DNA of 64,000 nucleotides from Mitsuaria sp. GD03876 (GCF_029840635.1 NZ_JAOCCU010000015.1:62001-126000), one strand, 5' to 3'; shown: positions 38,498-48,785, numbered from the stretch's first letter. Notes: generated from the sequence alone by a model not told the origin. Program-made: numbers and translations.

Positions 38498-38567
38498 TTT
38501 TCGCCCTGGCGTCCGAGGAGACATCGCGCCGGCGGCGAGGCTCATTCCCCCACTGGAAGGAACTCAC

Positions 38568-40664
38568 ATGGGTGCCAGCTACGAAGTCCGCGGCCAGGTC
38601 GCGGTGATCACGCTCAACAATCCGCCGGTCAACGGCCTGGGCCATGCCACGCGGCTGGCCGTCGCCGAGGGCGTCGAGCAGGCCGAGAACGATCCCGCCA
38701 TCAAGGCCATCGTCATCACCGGCGCCGGCAAGGCCTTCTCCGGTGGCGCCGACATCCGCGAGTTCGGCTCGCCCAAGGCGCTGGCCGAACCCAACCTGGG
38801 CTCGCTGATCAACCGGGTCGAGTCCTGCACCAAGCCGGTCGTCGCCGCGATCCACAGCGTGGCCATGGGCGGCGGCCTGGAGCTGGCGCTGGGCTGCCAC
38901 TACCGCGTCACCGCGCCGGGCGCCAAGATCGCGCTGCCCGAGGTGAAGCTGGGCCTGCTGCCCGGCGCCGGCGGCACGCAGCGCCTGCCGCGCGCGCTGG
39001 GCGTCGAGCCCGCGCTGAACATGATCGTCAGCGGCGAGCCGGTGGCCAGCGAACTGCTCGCGCAGGTCCCCGGCCAGGTGCTGTTCCAGAAGGTCATCGA
39101 CGGCGACCTGATCGACGGCGCGGTGCAGTTCGCGATGGACATCGCCGACAAGCGCCCGCTGCCGCGCGTGCGCGACATCAAGGCGCAGCACCCGGAGGCG
39201 CAGGCCTACTTCCAGTTCGCGCGCAACACCGTCGGCGCGATGGCCAAGAACTTCCCCGCGCCGCTGCAGTGCGTGGAGACCGTGGCCAACGCGGTGTCGA
39301 TGAAGTTCGAGGACGGCATGCGCGCCGAGCGCGAGGCCTTCGCCCACCTGATGCTGACGCCGGAATCCAAGGCGCTGCGCCACGCGTTCTTCGCCGAGCG
39401 CGCCGCCTCCAAGATCCCCGACGTGCCCGAGGACACGCCGCTGCGCAAGGTCGAGAAGGTCGCCATCATCGGCGCCGGCACGATGGGCGGCGGCATCGCG
39501 ATGAACTTCCTCAACGCCGGCATCCCGGTCGTGATCCTGGAGATGAAGCAGGACGCGCTGGACCGCGGCGTGGCCACCATCCGCAAGAACTACGAGGCGC
39601 AGGTCAAGAAGGGCAAGCTCAAGGAAGACCGCTACGCCCAGCGCATGGCGCTGCTCGACACCACGCTGAACTACGCCGACATCGGCAACGCCGACCTGGT
39701 CATCGAGGCCGTCTTCGAGGACATCGGCGTCAAGGAGCAGGTGTTCAAGCAGCTCGACGAGGTGATGAAGCCCGGCGCGATCCTGGCCTCCAACACCTCG
39801 ACGCTGGACGTGGACAAGATCGCGGCCTTCACCAGGCGGCCGCAGGACGTCATCGGCACCCACTTCTTCAGCCCGGCCAACGTGATGAAGCTGCTGGAGG
39901 TGGTGCGCGGCGCGGCCACCGCCAAGGACGTGCTGGCCACCGTGATGGCGCTGGGCAAGAAGATCCGCAAGACCTGCGTCGTCTCCGGCGTCTGCGACGG
40001 CTTCATCGGCAACCGCATGATCGAGCAGTACAGCCGCCAGGCCGGTTTCCTGCTGGAGGAGGGCTGCACGCCGCAGCAGGTGGACAAGGCGGTCGAGCGC
40101 TTCGGCTTCGCGATGGGCCCGTTCCGCATGGGCGACCTGGCCGGCAACGACGTGGGCTGGTACATCCGCAAGCGCCGCTACCTGGAGAAGCCGGACCTGC
40201 GCTACTCCAAGACCGCCGACCTGCTGTGCGAGATGGGCCGCTTTGGCCAGAAGACCGGCGCGGGCTGGTACGACTACCTGCCGGGCAAGCGCGACGCGAT
40301 CCCCTCGAAGACCGTCAACGAGATGATCGACATGCACCGCGCCACGCTGGGCATCACGCCGCGCAAGATCAGCGACGAGGAGATCGTGCACCGCCTGGTC
40401 TTCGCGCTGGTGAACGAGGGCGCCCGCATCCTGGAGGAGGGCATCGCGCTGCGCGCCTCCGACATCGACATGGTCTACCTGACCGGCTACGGCTTCCCGC
40501 TCTTCCGCGGCGGCCCGATGTGCTACGCCGACACGGTCGGCCTGTACAACGTCGCGCAGTCGATGAAGCGCTTCGCCAAGAACCCGCTGGACGACGCGAA
40601 GTTCTGGCAGCCCGCGCCGCTGCTGCAGCGCCTGGCCGACCAGGGCAAGGGCTTCAACGACTGA
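38568..40664 (+). CDS. Bifunctional enoyl-CoA hydratase / 3-hydroxyacyl-CoA dehydrogenase (FadJ/FadB-like)
   Basis: Carries out the hydration and NAD-linked dehydrogenation steps of beta-oxidation. Of 698 residues, ~1-190 form the crotonase domain with the oxyanion-hole motif [24 protein letters not shown] and the catalytic Glu in [17 protein letters not shown]. Residues ~295-475 are the NAD-binding domain ([20 protein letters not shown]) with the catalytic His in [12 protein letters not shown]. Two C-terminal helical domains follow. ATG 38568 has GGAAGGA upstream. Thiolase follows at 28 bp. Confidence 0.95.
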   Translation: MGASYEVRGQVAVITLNNPPVNGLGHATRLAVAEGVEQAENDPAIKAIVITGAGKAFSGGADIREFGSPKALAEPNLGSLINRVESCTKPVVAAIHSVAMGGGLELALGCHYRVTAPGAKIALPEVKLGLLPGAGGTQRLPRALGVEPALNMIVSGEPVASELLAQVPGQVLFQKVIDGDLIDGAVQFAMDIADKRPLPRVRDIKAQHPEAQAYFQFARNTVGAMAKNFPAPLQCVETVANAVSMKFEDGMRAEREAFAHLMLTPESKALRHAFFAERAASKIPDVPEDTPLRKVEKVAIIGAGTMGGGIAMNFLNAGIPVVILEMKQDALDRGVATIRKNYEAQVKKGKLKEDRYAQRMALLDTTLNYADIGNADLVIEAVFEDIGVKEQVFKQLDEVMKPGAILASNTSTLDVDKIAAFTRRPQDVIGTHFFSPANVMKLLEVVRGAATAKDVLATVMALGKKIRKTCVVSGVCDGFIGNRMIEQYSRQAGFLLEEGCTPQQVDKAVERFGFAMGPFRMGDLAGNDVGWYIRKRRYLEKPDLRYSKTADLLCEMGRFGQKTGAGWYDYLPGKRDAIPSKTVNEMIDMHRATLGITPRKISDEEIVHRLVFALVNEGARILEEGIALRASDIDMVYLTGYGFPLFRGGPMCYADTVGLYNVAQSMKRFAKNPLDDAKFWQPAPLLQRLADQGKGFND

Positions 40665-40692
40665 CCCCGCGGACCCGCATCAGGAGAAAAGA

Positions 40693-41868
<1,176 letters not shown>

Positions 41869-41884
41869 CCGACGCGAGGTCCGC

Positions 41885-43702
41885 ATGCGCCAGACGCTGG
41901 AATTCCTGCTCTACGACTGGCTGAAGGTGCAGGACCTCGGCCGGCGCGAGCGCTTCTCGGAGCACTCGCGGGAGACCTTCGACGCGGTGCTCGACACCTG
42001 CGAGAAGATCGCCCGCGAGAAGTTCGCGCCGTTCAACCGCCTGGCCGACACCGAGGAGCCGCGCTTCGACGGCGAACGGGTGCACCTGCCCCGCGCGACG
42101 CACGAGGCGCTCGCCGCCTACGTCGGCTCCGGCATGCTGGCCGCCGCGCAGGACTACGAGCACGGCGGCATGCAGCTGCCCTGCGTCGTCGAGATGGCCG
42201 CCAACTGCTTCTTCAGCAAGGCCAGCGTGGCCCTGGGCGGCTACGCGATGCTGACCAACGGCAACGCCAACCTGCTGATGGCGCACGGCACGCCGGCGCA
42301 GCGCGAGGTGTTCGCGATGAACGGGTTCAGCGGGCGCTGGTTCGGCACGATGTGCCTGTCCGAGCCGCAGGCGGGCTCGTCGCTGTCGGACGTCGCCACG
42401 CGCGCCGAGCCCGACGGCGCGGACTTCGAGGCCGATCCGCTCGGCCCGCGCTTCCGCCTCGCCGGCAACAAGATGTGGATCTCCGGCGGCGAGCACGAGA
42501 TCACCGAGAACATCGTCCACCTGGTGCTGGCCAAGATCCCCGGGCCCGACGGCAAGCCGCTGCCGGGGACCAAGGGCATCTCGCTGTTCATCGTGCCCAA
42601 GCACCTGGTCGACACCCAGGGCCAACTGACCGGCGAGCGCAACGACGTCGCGCTGGCCGGCCTGAACCACAAGCTGGGCTACCGCGGCACGACCAACTGC
42701 CTGCTCAACTTCGGCGAGGGCCGCCACGCGCCGCGCGGCGCGAAGGGCGCGATCGGCTACCTGGTCGGCAAGCCGGGCGAGGGCCTGCGCTGCATGTTCC
42801 ACATGATGAACGAGGCCCGCATCGGCGTGGGCCTCGGCGCGGTGATGCTGGGCTACGCCGGCTACGAGGCCAGCCTCGAGTACGCGCGCCAGCGCCCGCA
42901 GGGCCGGCCGGTGACGGCGGCGGGCAAGGACGCGGCGCAGCCGCAGCGCCCGATCGTCGAGCATGCCGACGTCAAGCGCATGCTGCTGGCGCAGAAGAGC
43001 TACGTCGAAGGCGGGCTCGCGCTGGAGCTGTTCTGCGCGCGGCTGGTCGACGAGCAGCACACCGGCTCGGACGACGAGGCGGCCGCGGCGAAGCGGCTGC
43101 TCGAGGTGCTGATCCCGATCGCCAAGAGCTGGCCCAGCGAGTGGTGCCTGGAGGCGAACTCGCTGGCGATCCAGGTGCTGGGCGGCTACGGCTACACGCG
43201 CGATTTCCCGGTGGAGCAGTACTGGCGCGACAACCGCCTGAACATGATCCACGAGGGCACGCACGGCATCCAGGCGCTGGACCTGCTGGGGCGCAAGGTC
43301 GTCATGGACGGCGGCCAGGCGCTGATGGCGCTGGCCGCGCGCGTCAGCGACACCGCGCAGCGCGCCGGCCAGGTGCCAGGTCTTGCCGAGGCGGCCAATG
43401 AACTGGGCGCGGCGCTGGCCGCGGTCGGCGGCGCGACCAAGAAGGCCTGGTCCACCGGCGAGCCCGAGGCGGCGCTGGCCAACGCGACGCCCTACCTGCA
43501 GGCCTTCGGCCACCTGGTGCTGGCGTGGGTCTGGCTGGACGTGGTGCTGGCGCTGGACGGGCGGGAGGACGACTTCGCCCACGGCAAGCGCTCGGCGCAG
43601 CGCTACTTCTTCGCCTACGAGCTGCCCAAGATCCATGCCTGGCTGGGCGTGGTGGCGCGGCGCGAGGCCCTCACCCGCGAGATGCAGGACGCGTGGTTCT
43701 GA
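41885..43702 (+). CDS. Acyl-CoA dehydrogenase (large, C-terminal-extended type)
   Basis: FAD enzyme for the first step of beta-oxidation, 605 residues. FAD/substrate-binding motifs are MCLSEPQAGSSLSDVATRAE and NKMWISGGEHE. The catalytic Glu is in the C-terminal IHEGTHGIQALDLLGRKV. An extra ~120-residue C-terminal helical domain (acyl-CoA dehydrogenase C-terminal, AcylCoA_DH_N/DmdC-like group) sets it apart from the ~380-residue classical enzymes. It is 16 bp after the thiolase. Confidence 0.93.
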   Translation: MRQTLEFLLYDWLKVQDLGRRERFSEHSRETFDAVLDTCEKIAREKFAPFNRLADTEEPRFDGERVHLPRATHEALAAYVGSGMLAAAQDYEHGGMQLPCVVEMAANCFFSKASVALGGYAMLTNGNANLLMAHGTPAQREVFAMNGFSGRWFGTMCLSEPQAGSSLSDVATRAEPDGADFEADPLGPRFRLAGNKMWISGGEHEITENIVHLVLAKIPGPDGKPLPGTKGISLFIVPKHLVDTQGQLTGERNDVALAGLNHKLGYRGTTNCLLNFGEGRHAPRGAKGAIGYLVGKPGEGLRCMFHMMNEARIGVGLGAVMLGYAGYEASLEYARQRPQGRPVTAAGKDAAQPQRPIVEHADVKRMLLAQKSYVEGGLALELFCARLVDEQHTGSDDEAAAAKRLLEVLIPIAKSWPSEWCLEANSLAIQVLGGYGYTRDFPVEQYWRDNRLNMIHEGTHGIQALDLLGRKVVMDGGQALMALAARVSDTAQRAGQVPGLAEAANELGAALAAVGGATKKAWSTGEPEAALANATPYLQAFGHLVLAWVWLDVVLALDGREDDFAHGKRSAQRYFFAYELPKIHAWLGVVARREALTREMQDAWF

Positions 43703-43725
43703 ACGAACGACCCAAGGAGACGACG

Positions 43726-44517
43726 ATGAGCAGCAAGGTGCAAGACCTTTTCGACCTGACCGGCCAGGTGGCGCTGGTGACCGGCGGATCGCGCGGGCTG
43801 GGCCTGCAGATCGCCGAGGCGCTGGGCGAGGCCGGCGCGACGCTGATGCTGAGCTCGCGCAAGGCGGCCGACCTGGAGGAGGCCGTGGCCCACCTGAAGG
43901 CGCGCGGCATCGAGGCGCAGTTCGTCGCCGCGGACGCGTCCGACGAGGCGCAGGCGCGCGGCATCGTCGAGCAGACGCTGGCCAGGCTCGGCAAGATCGA
44001 CATCCTCGTGAACAACGCCGGCGCGACCTGGGGCGCGCCCGCCGAGGACCATCCGGTCGAGGCCTGGGACAAGGTCATGGACCTCAACATCCGCAGCCTG
44101 TTCGTGATGAGCCAGGAGGTCGCGCGGCGCAGCATGATCCCGCGCAAGTCGGGCCGCATCATCAACGTGGCCTCGATCGCCGGCCTGGGCGGCAACAGCG
44201 GGATGATGAAGACCATCGCCTACAACACCAGCAAGGGCGCCGCAGTGAACTTCACCCGCGCGCTGGCCGGCGAGTGGGGCGCCTACGGCATCACCGTCAA
44301 CGCGCTGGCGCCGGGGTTCTTCCCCAGCAAGATGACCAAGGGCCTGATGGCGGCGATCGGCGAGGACAAGCTCGCCGAGCACGCCCCGCTCAAGCGCATC
44401 GGCGATGATGAGGACCTCAAGGGCGCCGCCCTGCTGTTCGCGAGCCGCGCCGGGAAACACATCACCGGGCAGGTCCTCGCGGTCGACGGCGGCGTGTCCG
44501 CCGTCCACGGCAGCTGA
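43726..44517 (+). CDS. SDR-family oxidoreductase (FabG-like)
   Basis: NAD(P)-dependent short-chain dehydrogenase of 263 residues. The Rossmann motif is TGGSRGLGLQIAEALGEAG, NNAG is at INNAG-like ILVNNAGATWG, and the catalytic set is Ser in VASIAGLGGN with Tyr/Lys in YNTSKGAAV. ATG 43726 has AAGGAG; the track of in-frame codons further upstream belongs to the acyl-CoA dehydrogenase region. It may reduce or oxidise a 3-hydroxy/keto-acyl intermediate of the pathway. Confidence 0.93.
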   Translation: MSSKVQDLFDLTGQVALVTGGSRGLGLQIAEALGEAGATLMLSSRKAADLEEAVAHLKARGIEAQFVAADASDEAQARGIVEQTLARLGKIDILVNNAGATWGAPAEDHPVEAWDKVMDLNIRSLFVMSQEVARRSMIPRKSGRIINVASIAGLGGNSGMMKTIAYNTSKGAAVNFTRALAGEWGAYGITVNALAPGFFPSKMTKGLMAAIGEDKLAEHAPLKRIGDDEDLKGAALLFASRAGKHITGQVLAVDGGVSAVHGS

Positions 44518-44539
44518 TGCCTTCCACCCCGCCGATCCC

Positions 44540-44992
44540 ATGTCCGAGCCGCTGAAGTTCCCCGTCCACATTCCCTTCGTCCAGCAGCTGGGCTTCGAGC
44601 TGACGCGCATCGACGACGGCGAGGCGGAACTGCGGGTGGACATCCGCGAGCTGCATCTGAACTCGTGGGAAGTGGCGCACGGCGGCGTGCTGATGACGCT
44701 GCTGGACGTGGCGATGGCGCATGCCGCGCGCAGCGTGCACCGCGACCAGCCCGGCTTCGGGCCGGGCGTGGTGACGGTGGAGATGAAGACCAGCTTCATG
44801 CGCCCGGGCGAGGGCGCGTTGCGGGCGGTGGGGCGGCTGCTGCACCGCTCCACCACGATGGCCTTCTGCGACGGCTCGGTCTACGGCGAGGACGGCAAGC
44901 TCTGCGCGCACGCGACCGGGACCTTCAAGTACCTCAAGGCGCTGCCCGGCAAGGGCCGCAGCCTCAAGGCGCTGCAGCGCAGCGAGGGCTGA
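44540..44992 (+). CDS. PaaI-family hotdog thioesterase
   Basis: A 150-residue acyl-CoA thioesterase candidate. The hotdog helix motif is VAHGGVLMTLLDVAMAHAA (catalytic region HGG...D) and VTVEMKTSFMRPG is the following strand. It could release CoA from dead-end acyl- or phenylacyl-CoA esters. It is 22 bp after the SDR gene and is the last gene of the operon; the next gene is convergent, 24 bp away. Confidence 0.9.
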   Translation: MSEPLKFPVHIPFVQQLGFELTRIDDGEAELRVDIRELHLNSWEVAHGGVLMTLLDVAMAHAARSVHRDQPGFGPGVVTVEMKTSFMRPGEGALRAVGRLLHRSTTMAFCDGSVYGEDGKLCAHATGTFKYLKALPGKGRSLKALQRSEG

Positions 44993-45016
44993 CGGCCGGG
45001 CCGCGGCCCTCGATCG

Positions 45017-46078
45017 TCATCGCGCCCGGTCGGTCGCCAGGCCCTGCACGGCCTGCATCGCGACGCCGAAGTGGCGGACCGTCTCCGGATCGAGTTGAAG
45101 CAGGCGTCCGGGCTGGCGCGCGGCCAGGACCGCGGAGGCCCGGTGCAAGGAAGTCCGCTCGTGGGGCTTGAGCAGCCGCGTCGGCGTATCCAGCAACGCC
45201 CGGGCGAGCGCGTCGGCGTTCTGGGACGACATCGCGCAGCGGGGATGCTGGCCCTCGTTGCCGGCGTGCGCCCGCTGCCAGGCATGGAGCGTGCGCATCA
45301 CGGTATCGGCGGCCTCGAGGTCCTGCTGGGAGACCCGCGGCGCGGACGGCGACGGCGGCATGTCGATCTGCCGCGCCAGGCCGGTGCGAGGTCGCCGGGC
45401 GAAGAGTTCGTCGCGCCGGGGCGGGACGTCGTAGATCGATTCCGACGGGCGGCGGGGGAGCACGTCGTAGGTCGGGGCCGCCTCGCGCCGCGGAGGCACG
45501 TCGTAGATCGACGCCACCTCGCGCCGCGGGGGCACGTCGTAGATCGGGTCCGCCTGGAGGCCCGGGAGCGCTTCGTAGACGTTCTCCTCGCGCGGCTGCG
45601 GCACGGCGCCGATCGGTCCATGGCGCGGTGGCGCGGCCTTGGCGCCCACGCCGGCTGCGGACGGGTCCGTCGGTATCGGGGGCAACGGCCGACGCTGGTG
45701 CGGTCGCCACTTCTCTTCCACGGTGTCCATCAGCGACTGCGGTTCGATCCGCCGGGCGCCGGTTTCCAGCATCAATCGAGCGGCCAGCTGCGGCGGGCAG
45801 GTCCTTTCGTCGAGCACCAGGACGCGCGTCGGGCCGCGCAGCCGCACCAGCAGCGACACCTTCAGGCTTTCCAGGGCCCGGTAGTGCACCGACGACAGGT
45901 CCAGTGTCTCGGGCTTGCGCGCCAGCGCCTTCTCGATCAGCCGCGCCAGCGGTTCGGTCAGCGGCTTGGGCAGGGTGTCGCGCTTCATCCAGTCGCGCAC
46001 CTCGGCGTCGTTGGGAGCCCGCTCCGGGTGCGACTTGTGGTCGGCCCAGGGGAGATTCGAGCGGCGGAAGATCTGCAT
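45017..46078 (-). CDS. Candidate secreted effector with YDVP repeats and SH3-ligand motif
   Basis: A 353-residue protein that I do not recognise as a family. Residues 1-120 look like a mixed helical/strand domain (LARLIEKALARKPETLDLSS, VRLRGPTRVLVLDE). Residues 125-235 are Pro/Arg-rich and likely disordered. There RPLPPIP (130-136) matches a class I SH3 ligand. Tyrosines 168, 180, 192, 204 and 216 recur every 12 residues in VYEALP, IYDVPP, IYDVPP, TYDVLP and IYDVPP. The C-terminal ~110 residues are helical. There is no signal peptide or membrane helix. Tyr-x-x-Pro repeats are p130Cas-like and recall EPIYA-type effectors, which host kinases phosphorylate. The ribosome-binding site is weak. No secretion genes lie in the window, so secretion is inference. 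Confidence 0.75.
   Translation of the reverse strand: MQIFRRSNLPWADHKSHPERAPNDAEVRDWMKRDTLPKPLTEPLARLIEKALARKPETLDLSSVHYRALESLKVSLLVRLRGPTRVLVLDERTCPPQLAARLMLETGARRIEPQSLMDTVEEKWRPHQRRPLPPIPTDPSAAGVGAKAAPPRHGPIGAVPQPREENVYEALPGLQADPIYDVPPRREVASIYDVPPRREAAPTYDVLPRRPSESIYDVPPRRDELFARRPRTGLARQIDMPPSPSAPRVSQQDLEAADTVMRTLHAWQRAHAGNEGQHPRCAMSSQNADALARALLDTPTRLLKPHERTSLHRASAVLAARQPGRLLQLDPETVRHFGVAMQAVQGLATDRAR
45413..45592 (-). repeat. 36-bp coding repeat: five tyrosine motifs at 12-residue spacing
   Basis: Tyr codons (all TAC) fall at 45575, 45539, 45503, 45467 and 45431, exactly 36 bp apart. Units 2, 3 and 5 keep ATC-TAC-GAC-GT followed by two Pro and two Arg codons. The first unit (VYEALPGLQAD) is the most diverged. 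Confidence 0.9.
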
Positions 46079-46183
46079 GGCGGTGATGGCAGGCTGCCAG
46101 GGTCGAAAGAAGGTGGTCAGTCGCCATCCGCCCCCGCGGGTTGCTGACCTTCATCGGCGTCATCCGCACCCCGCCGCAGAAAA

Positions 46184-46195
46184 GCACGCTCGTTC
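46184..46195. promoter_or_regulatory. Degenerate copy of the GAACG-type operator
   Basis: GCACGCTCGTTC keeps four of six symmetric pairs and shares TCGTTCTTTTC with the site at 38486. It lies about 150 bp before the oxidoreductase operon start and about 105 bp before the divergent effector-like gene, so it could serve either. Confidence 0.4.
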
Positions 46196-46342
46196 TTTTC
46201 TGTCGCGCGAGGGACGCGGCGTAGGGGGTGGGCGTGGTTCAATCGCCGGCATTCCGTCACGGATCGAGGTGGGTGACCCACCCGCCGATCCCCCATCGAA
46301 GCCATGCCCTGACATGGCTGAATCAAGACCGAGGAGTCCCCG

Positions 46343-47362
46343 ATGAGCCAAGTGAACCGTCAGATCCTGCTGGCGTCCCGCCCGACCGGCGAGCCGTCCG
46401 CTGACAACTTCAAGCTGGTCGAACAGCCGCTGCCCGAGCTGGCCGACGGCCAGGTCCTGGTGCGCAACCATTACCTGAGCCTCGATCCCTACATGCGGGG
46501 CCGCATGAACGAGGGCAAGAGCTACGCCACGCCGCAGCCGCTGAACGAGGTCATGATCGGCGGCACCGTCGGCGAGGTCGTCGCGTCCAGGAACCCGCAC
46601 TTCGGCGTCGGCGACAAGGTCGTCGGCATGGGCGGCTGGCAGGAGTACCAGCTCGTGGACGCCAGCCAGCGCGGCGTGCTGCAGAAGGTCGACACCACCC
46701 ACGTGCCGCTGTCGGCCTACCTGGGCGCGGTCGGCATGCCGGGCGTGACCGGCTGGTACGGGCTGGTGAAGATCATCGATCCGAAGCCGGGCGAGACCGT
46801 CGTGGTCAGCGCCGCCAGCGGCGCGGTCGGCGGCGCGGTGGGCCAGCTGGCCAAGGCGCGCGGCGCGCGCGCGGTCGGCATCGCCGGCGGCGCTGACAAG
46901 TGCCGCTACGTCGTCGAGGAACTCGGCTTCGACGCCTGCATCGACTACAAGCAGCACAAGGACGCGAAGTCGCTGTCCGCGGCGCTCAAGGCCGATTGCC
47001 CCAACGGCATCGACGGCTACTTCGAGAACGTCGGCGGCATGATCCTGGACGCCGTGATGTCCCGCGCCAACGCGTTCAGCCGCGTGGCGATGTGCGGCAT
47101 GATCGCCGGCTACAACGGCGAGCCCATCCCGCTGAGCGCGCCGCAGCTGATCCTGGTGAACCGGATGAAGATCGAGGGCTTCATCGTCTCCGAGCACATG
47201 GAGGTCTGGCCCGAGGCGCTGAAGGAACTCGGCACGCTGGTGGCCACCGGCAAGCTGAAGTACCGCGAGACCGTCGCGCAGGGCCTGGCCGCCGCGCCCG
47301 AGGCCTTCCTGGGCCTGCTCAAGGGCCGCAACTTCGGCAAGCAGTTGGTGAAGCTCCTCTGA
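46343..47362 (+). CDS. Zinc-independent MDR oxidoreductase (CurA / leukotriene B4 dehydrogenase-like)
   Basis: NADPH-dependent alkenal/one reductase of 339 residues. The N-terminal catalytic part has YLSLDPYMRGRMNEGKSYAT; the nucleotide site is AASGAVGGAVGQLAKARGAR. There are no zinc-ligand cysteines, as in the PTGR/CurA branch. Members reduce activated double bonds, often in detoxification of reactive aldehydes. It is the first gene of a four-gene operon; its stop overlaps the next ATG by one base. Confidence 0.92.
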   Translation: MSQVNRQILLASRPTGEPSADNFKLVEQPLPELADGQVLVRNHYLSLDPYMRGRMNEGKSYATPQPLNEVMIGGTVGEVVASRNPHFGVGDKVVGMGGWQEYQLVDASQRGVLQKVDTTHVPLSAYLGAVGMPGVTGWYGLVKIIDPKPGETVVVSAASGAVGGAVGQLAKARGARAVGIAGGADKCRYVVEELGFDACIDYKQHKDAKSLSAALKADCPNGIDGYFENVGGMILDAVMSRANAFSRVAMCGMIAGYNGEPIPLSAPQLILVNRMKIEGFIVSEHMEVWPEALKELGTLVATGKLKYRETVAQGLAAAPEAFLGLLKGRNFGKQLVKLL

Positions 47363-47835
47363 TGTCCGGGCCGCGCTGGACCTGTCAGCGCTTCGACGAC
47401 CTGGGCCTGCGGGGCCTGTACCGCGCGTTGCGGTTGCGCTCCGAGGTCTTCGTCATCGAGCAGCGCTGCATCTACCTCGACCCCGACGGGCTCGACGAGG
47501 ACGCCTGGCACCTGCAGGGCCTGGGGCAGGGCGTGGACGGCGCCGAGATGCTCTTCGCCTACGCGCGGCTGCTGCCGCCGTCGATCGGGGACGGGAGCGC
47601 GCGCATCGGGCGCGTGATCACCGCGCCGACCGCGCGCGGCGGCGGGCTGGGCCGGGCGCTGGTGAGCCAGGCGGTGCGCGAGTGCCAGAAGCTCTGGCCC
47701 GCGACGCCGATCGAGCTCGGCGCGCAGGCCCACCTGCGCGCGTTCTACGGCAGCTTCGGTTTCGTGCCGGTCTCCGACGTCTATGACGAGGACGGCATCC
47801 CCCACATCGACATGCGCAAGGAGGCGACGCCATGA
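47362..47835 (+). CDS. ElaA-type GNAT acetyltransferase
   Basis: A 157-residue acetyl-CoA-dependent N-acetyltransferase. ElaA family features are RLRSEVFVIEQRCIYLDPDG and the acetyl-CoA loop RGGGLGRALVSQAV (R/Q-x-x-G-x-G/A form), then LGAQAHLRAFYGSFGFVPV. ATG 47362 shares a base with the upstream stop (TGATG), and its own stop overlaps the next gene (ATGA). The substrate is unknown. Confidence 0.9.
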   Translation: MSGPRWTCQRFDDLGLRGLYRALRLRSEVFVIEQRCIYLDPDGLDEDAWHLQGLGQGVDGAEMLFAYARLLPPSIGDGSARIGRVITAPTARGGGLGRALVSQAVRECQKLWPATPIELGAQAHLRAFYGSFGFVPVSDVYDEDGIPHIDMRKEATP

Positions 47836-48785
47836 GCGACGCGATCGACGCGGTGACGGGCGACGACCTGGTCCTGCACCATTACGGCAGCTCGCCCTTC
47901 GCCGAGAAGGCGCGGCTGATGCTGGGCCTCAAGGGCCTGGCCTGGCACTCGGTGACGGTGCCGATGGTGCTGCCCAAGCCGGACGTGGTCGCGCTGACCG
48001 GCGGCTACCGGCGCACGCCCTTCCTGCAGGTCGGCGCCGACATCTTCTGCGACACCGCGCTGATCGCGGAGCTGCTGGAGGCGCGCCGCCCGTCGACCAG
48101 CCTGTTCCCCGCGGCGATCGCGGGGCAGGCGCGCGCGCTGGCGCAGTGGGCCGACACCGAGCTGTTCTGGACCGTGCTGCCGTACGCGATGCAGCCGGCC
48201 GGCGCGACCGCGCTGTTCGCCGGCGCGCCGCCGGAGATGCTCAAGGTCTTCGTCGCCGACCGCAAGGCGATGAGCGAGGGCATGCCGCAGGTGCGCGGCA
48301 GCGATGCCGGCGCGGCGCTGACGCAGTACCTCGAGTGGCTGTCGTCGATGCTGGCCGACGGGCGGCCCTGGCTGCTGGGCGACGCGGCCTGCATCGCCGA
48401 CCTGAGCGTCTACCACCCGCTGTGGTTCCTGACCCGCACCGGCCCGTTGGCGGAGATCCTGCAGCCGCACGAGGCGCTGCGGGCGTGGATGGGCCGTGTC
48501 GGCGCGATCGGCCATGGCGACAAGCGGGGCAAGCTCGACGGCGCCGGCGCGATCGCGCTGGCCCAGGCGTCGACGCCCCGGGCCACCACGGTCGAGGCGG
48601 GCCTGGGCTTCGAGGCCGGCGACGCGGTCACCGTCACGCCCTACGACTACGCCCGCGACGCGGTCGCCGGCGAGCTGGTCGGCCTGAGCTGCCGCACCGT
48701 CACGCTGGCCCGCGACGACGACCGCGCGGGCCGGGTGCACGTGCACTTCCCCCGCATCCGCTACACGCTGAAAAAGGCCGGCTGA
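47832..48785 (+). CDS. Glutathione S-transferase family protein with C-terminal extension
   Basis: A 317-residue protein. Residues ~15-95 form the thioredoxin-like GST N-terminal domain (LHHYGSSPFAEKARLMLGLK, GGYRRTPFLQVGADIFCDTA). An all-helical GST C-terminal domain follows to ~230. A further ~85 residues with strand-like pattern (VTVTPYDYARDAVAGELVGL, GRVHVHFPRIRY) are unusual; typical GSTs end near 220. The tail may be a small beta domain for substrate or partner binding. It is translationally coupled to the GNAT gene. Confidence 0.87.
   Translation: MSDAIDAVTGDDLVLHHYGSSPFAEKARLMLGLKGLAWHSVTVPMVLPKPDVVALTGGYRRTPFLQVGADIFCDTALIAELLEARRPSTSLFPAAIAGQARALAQWADTELFWTVLPYAMQPAGATALFAGAPPEMLKVFVADRKAMSEGMPQVRGSDAGAALTQYLEWLSSMLADGRPWLLGDAACIADLSVYHPLWFLTRTGPLAEILQPHEALRAWMGRVGAIGHGDKRGKLDGAGAIALAQASTPRATTVEAGLGFEAGDAVTVTPYDYARDAVAGELVGLSCRTVTLARDDDRAGRVHVHFPRIRYTLKKAG

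Noticed and set aside
36755-38545. Minus-strand frame with collagen-like PGR repeats
   Set aside because: The repeats come from the 9-bp tandem array and the rest is antisense to livF; no ribosome-binding site or family features.
46079-46342. hrp-type (PIP/hrpII) promoter for the effector-like gene
   Set aside because: No TTCG-N16-TTCG pair was found on the minus strand in this interval.
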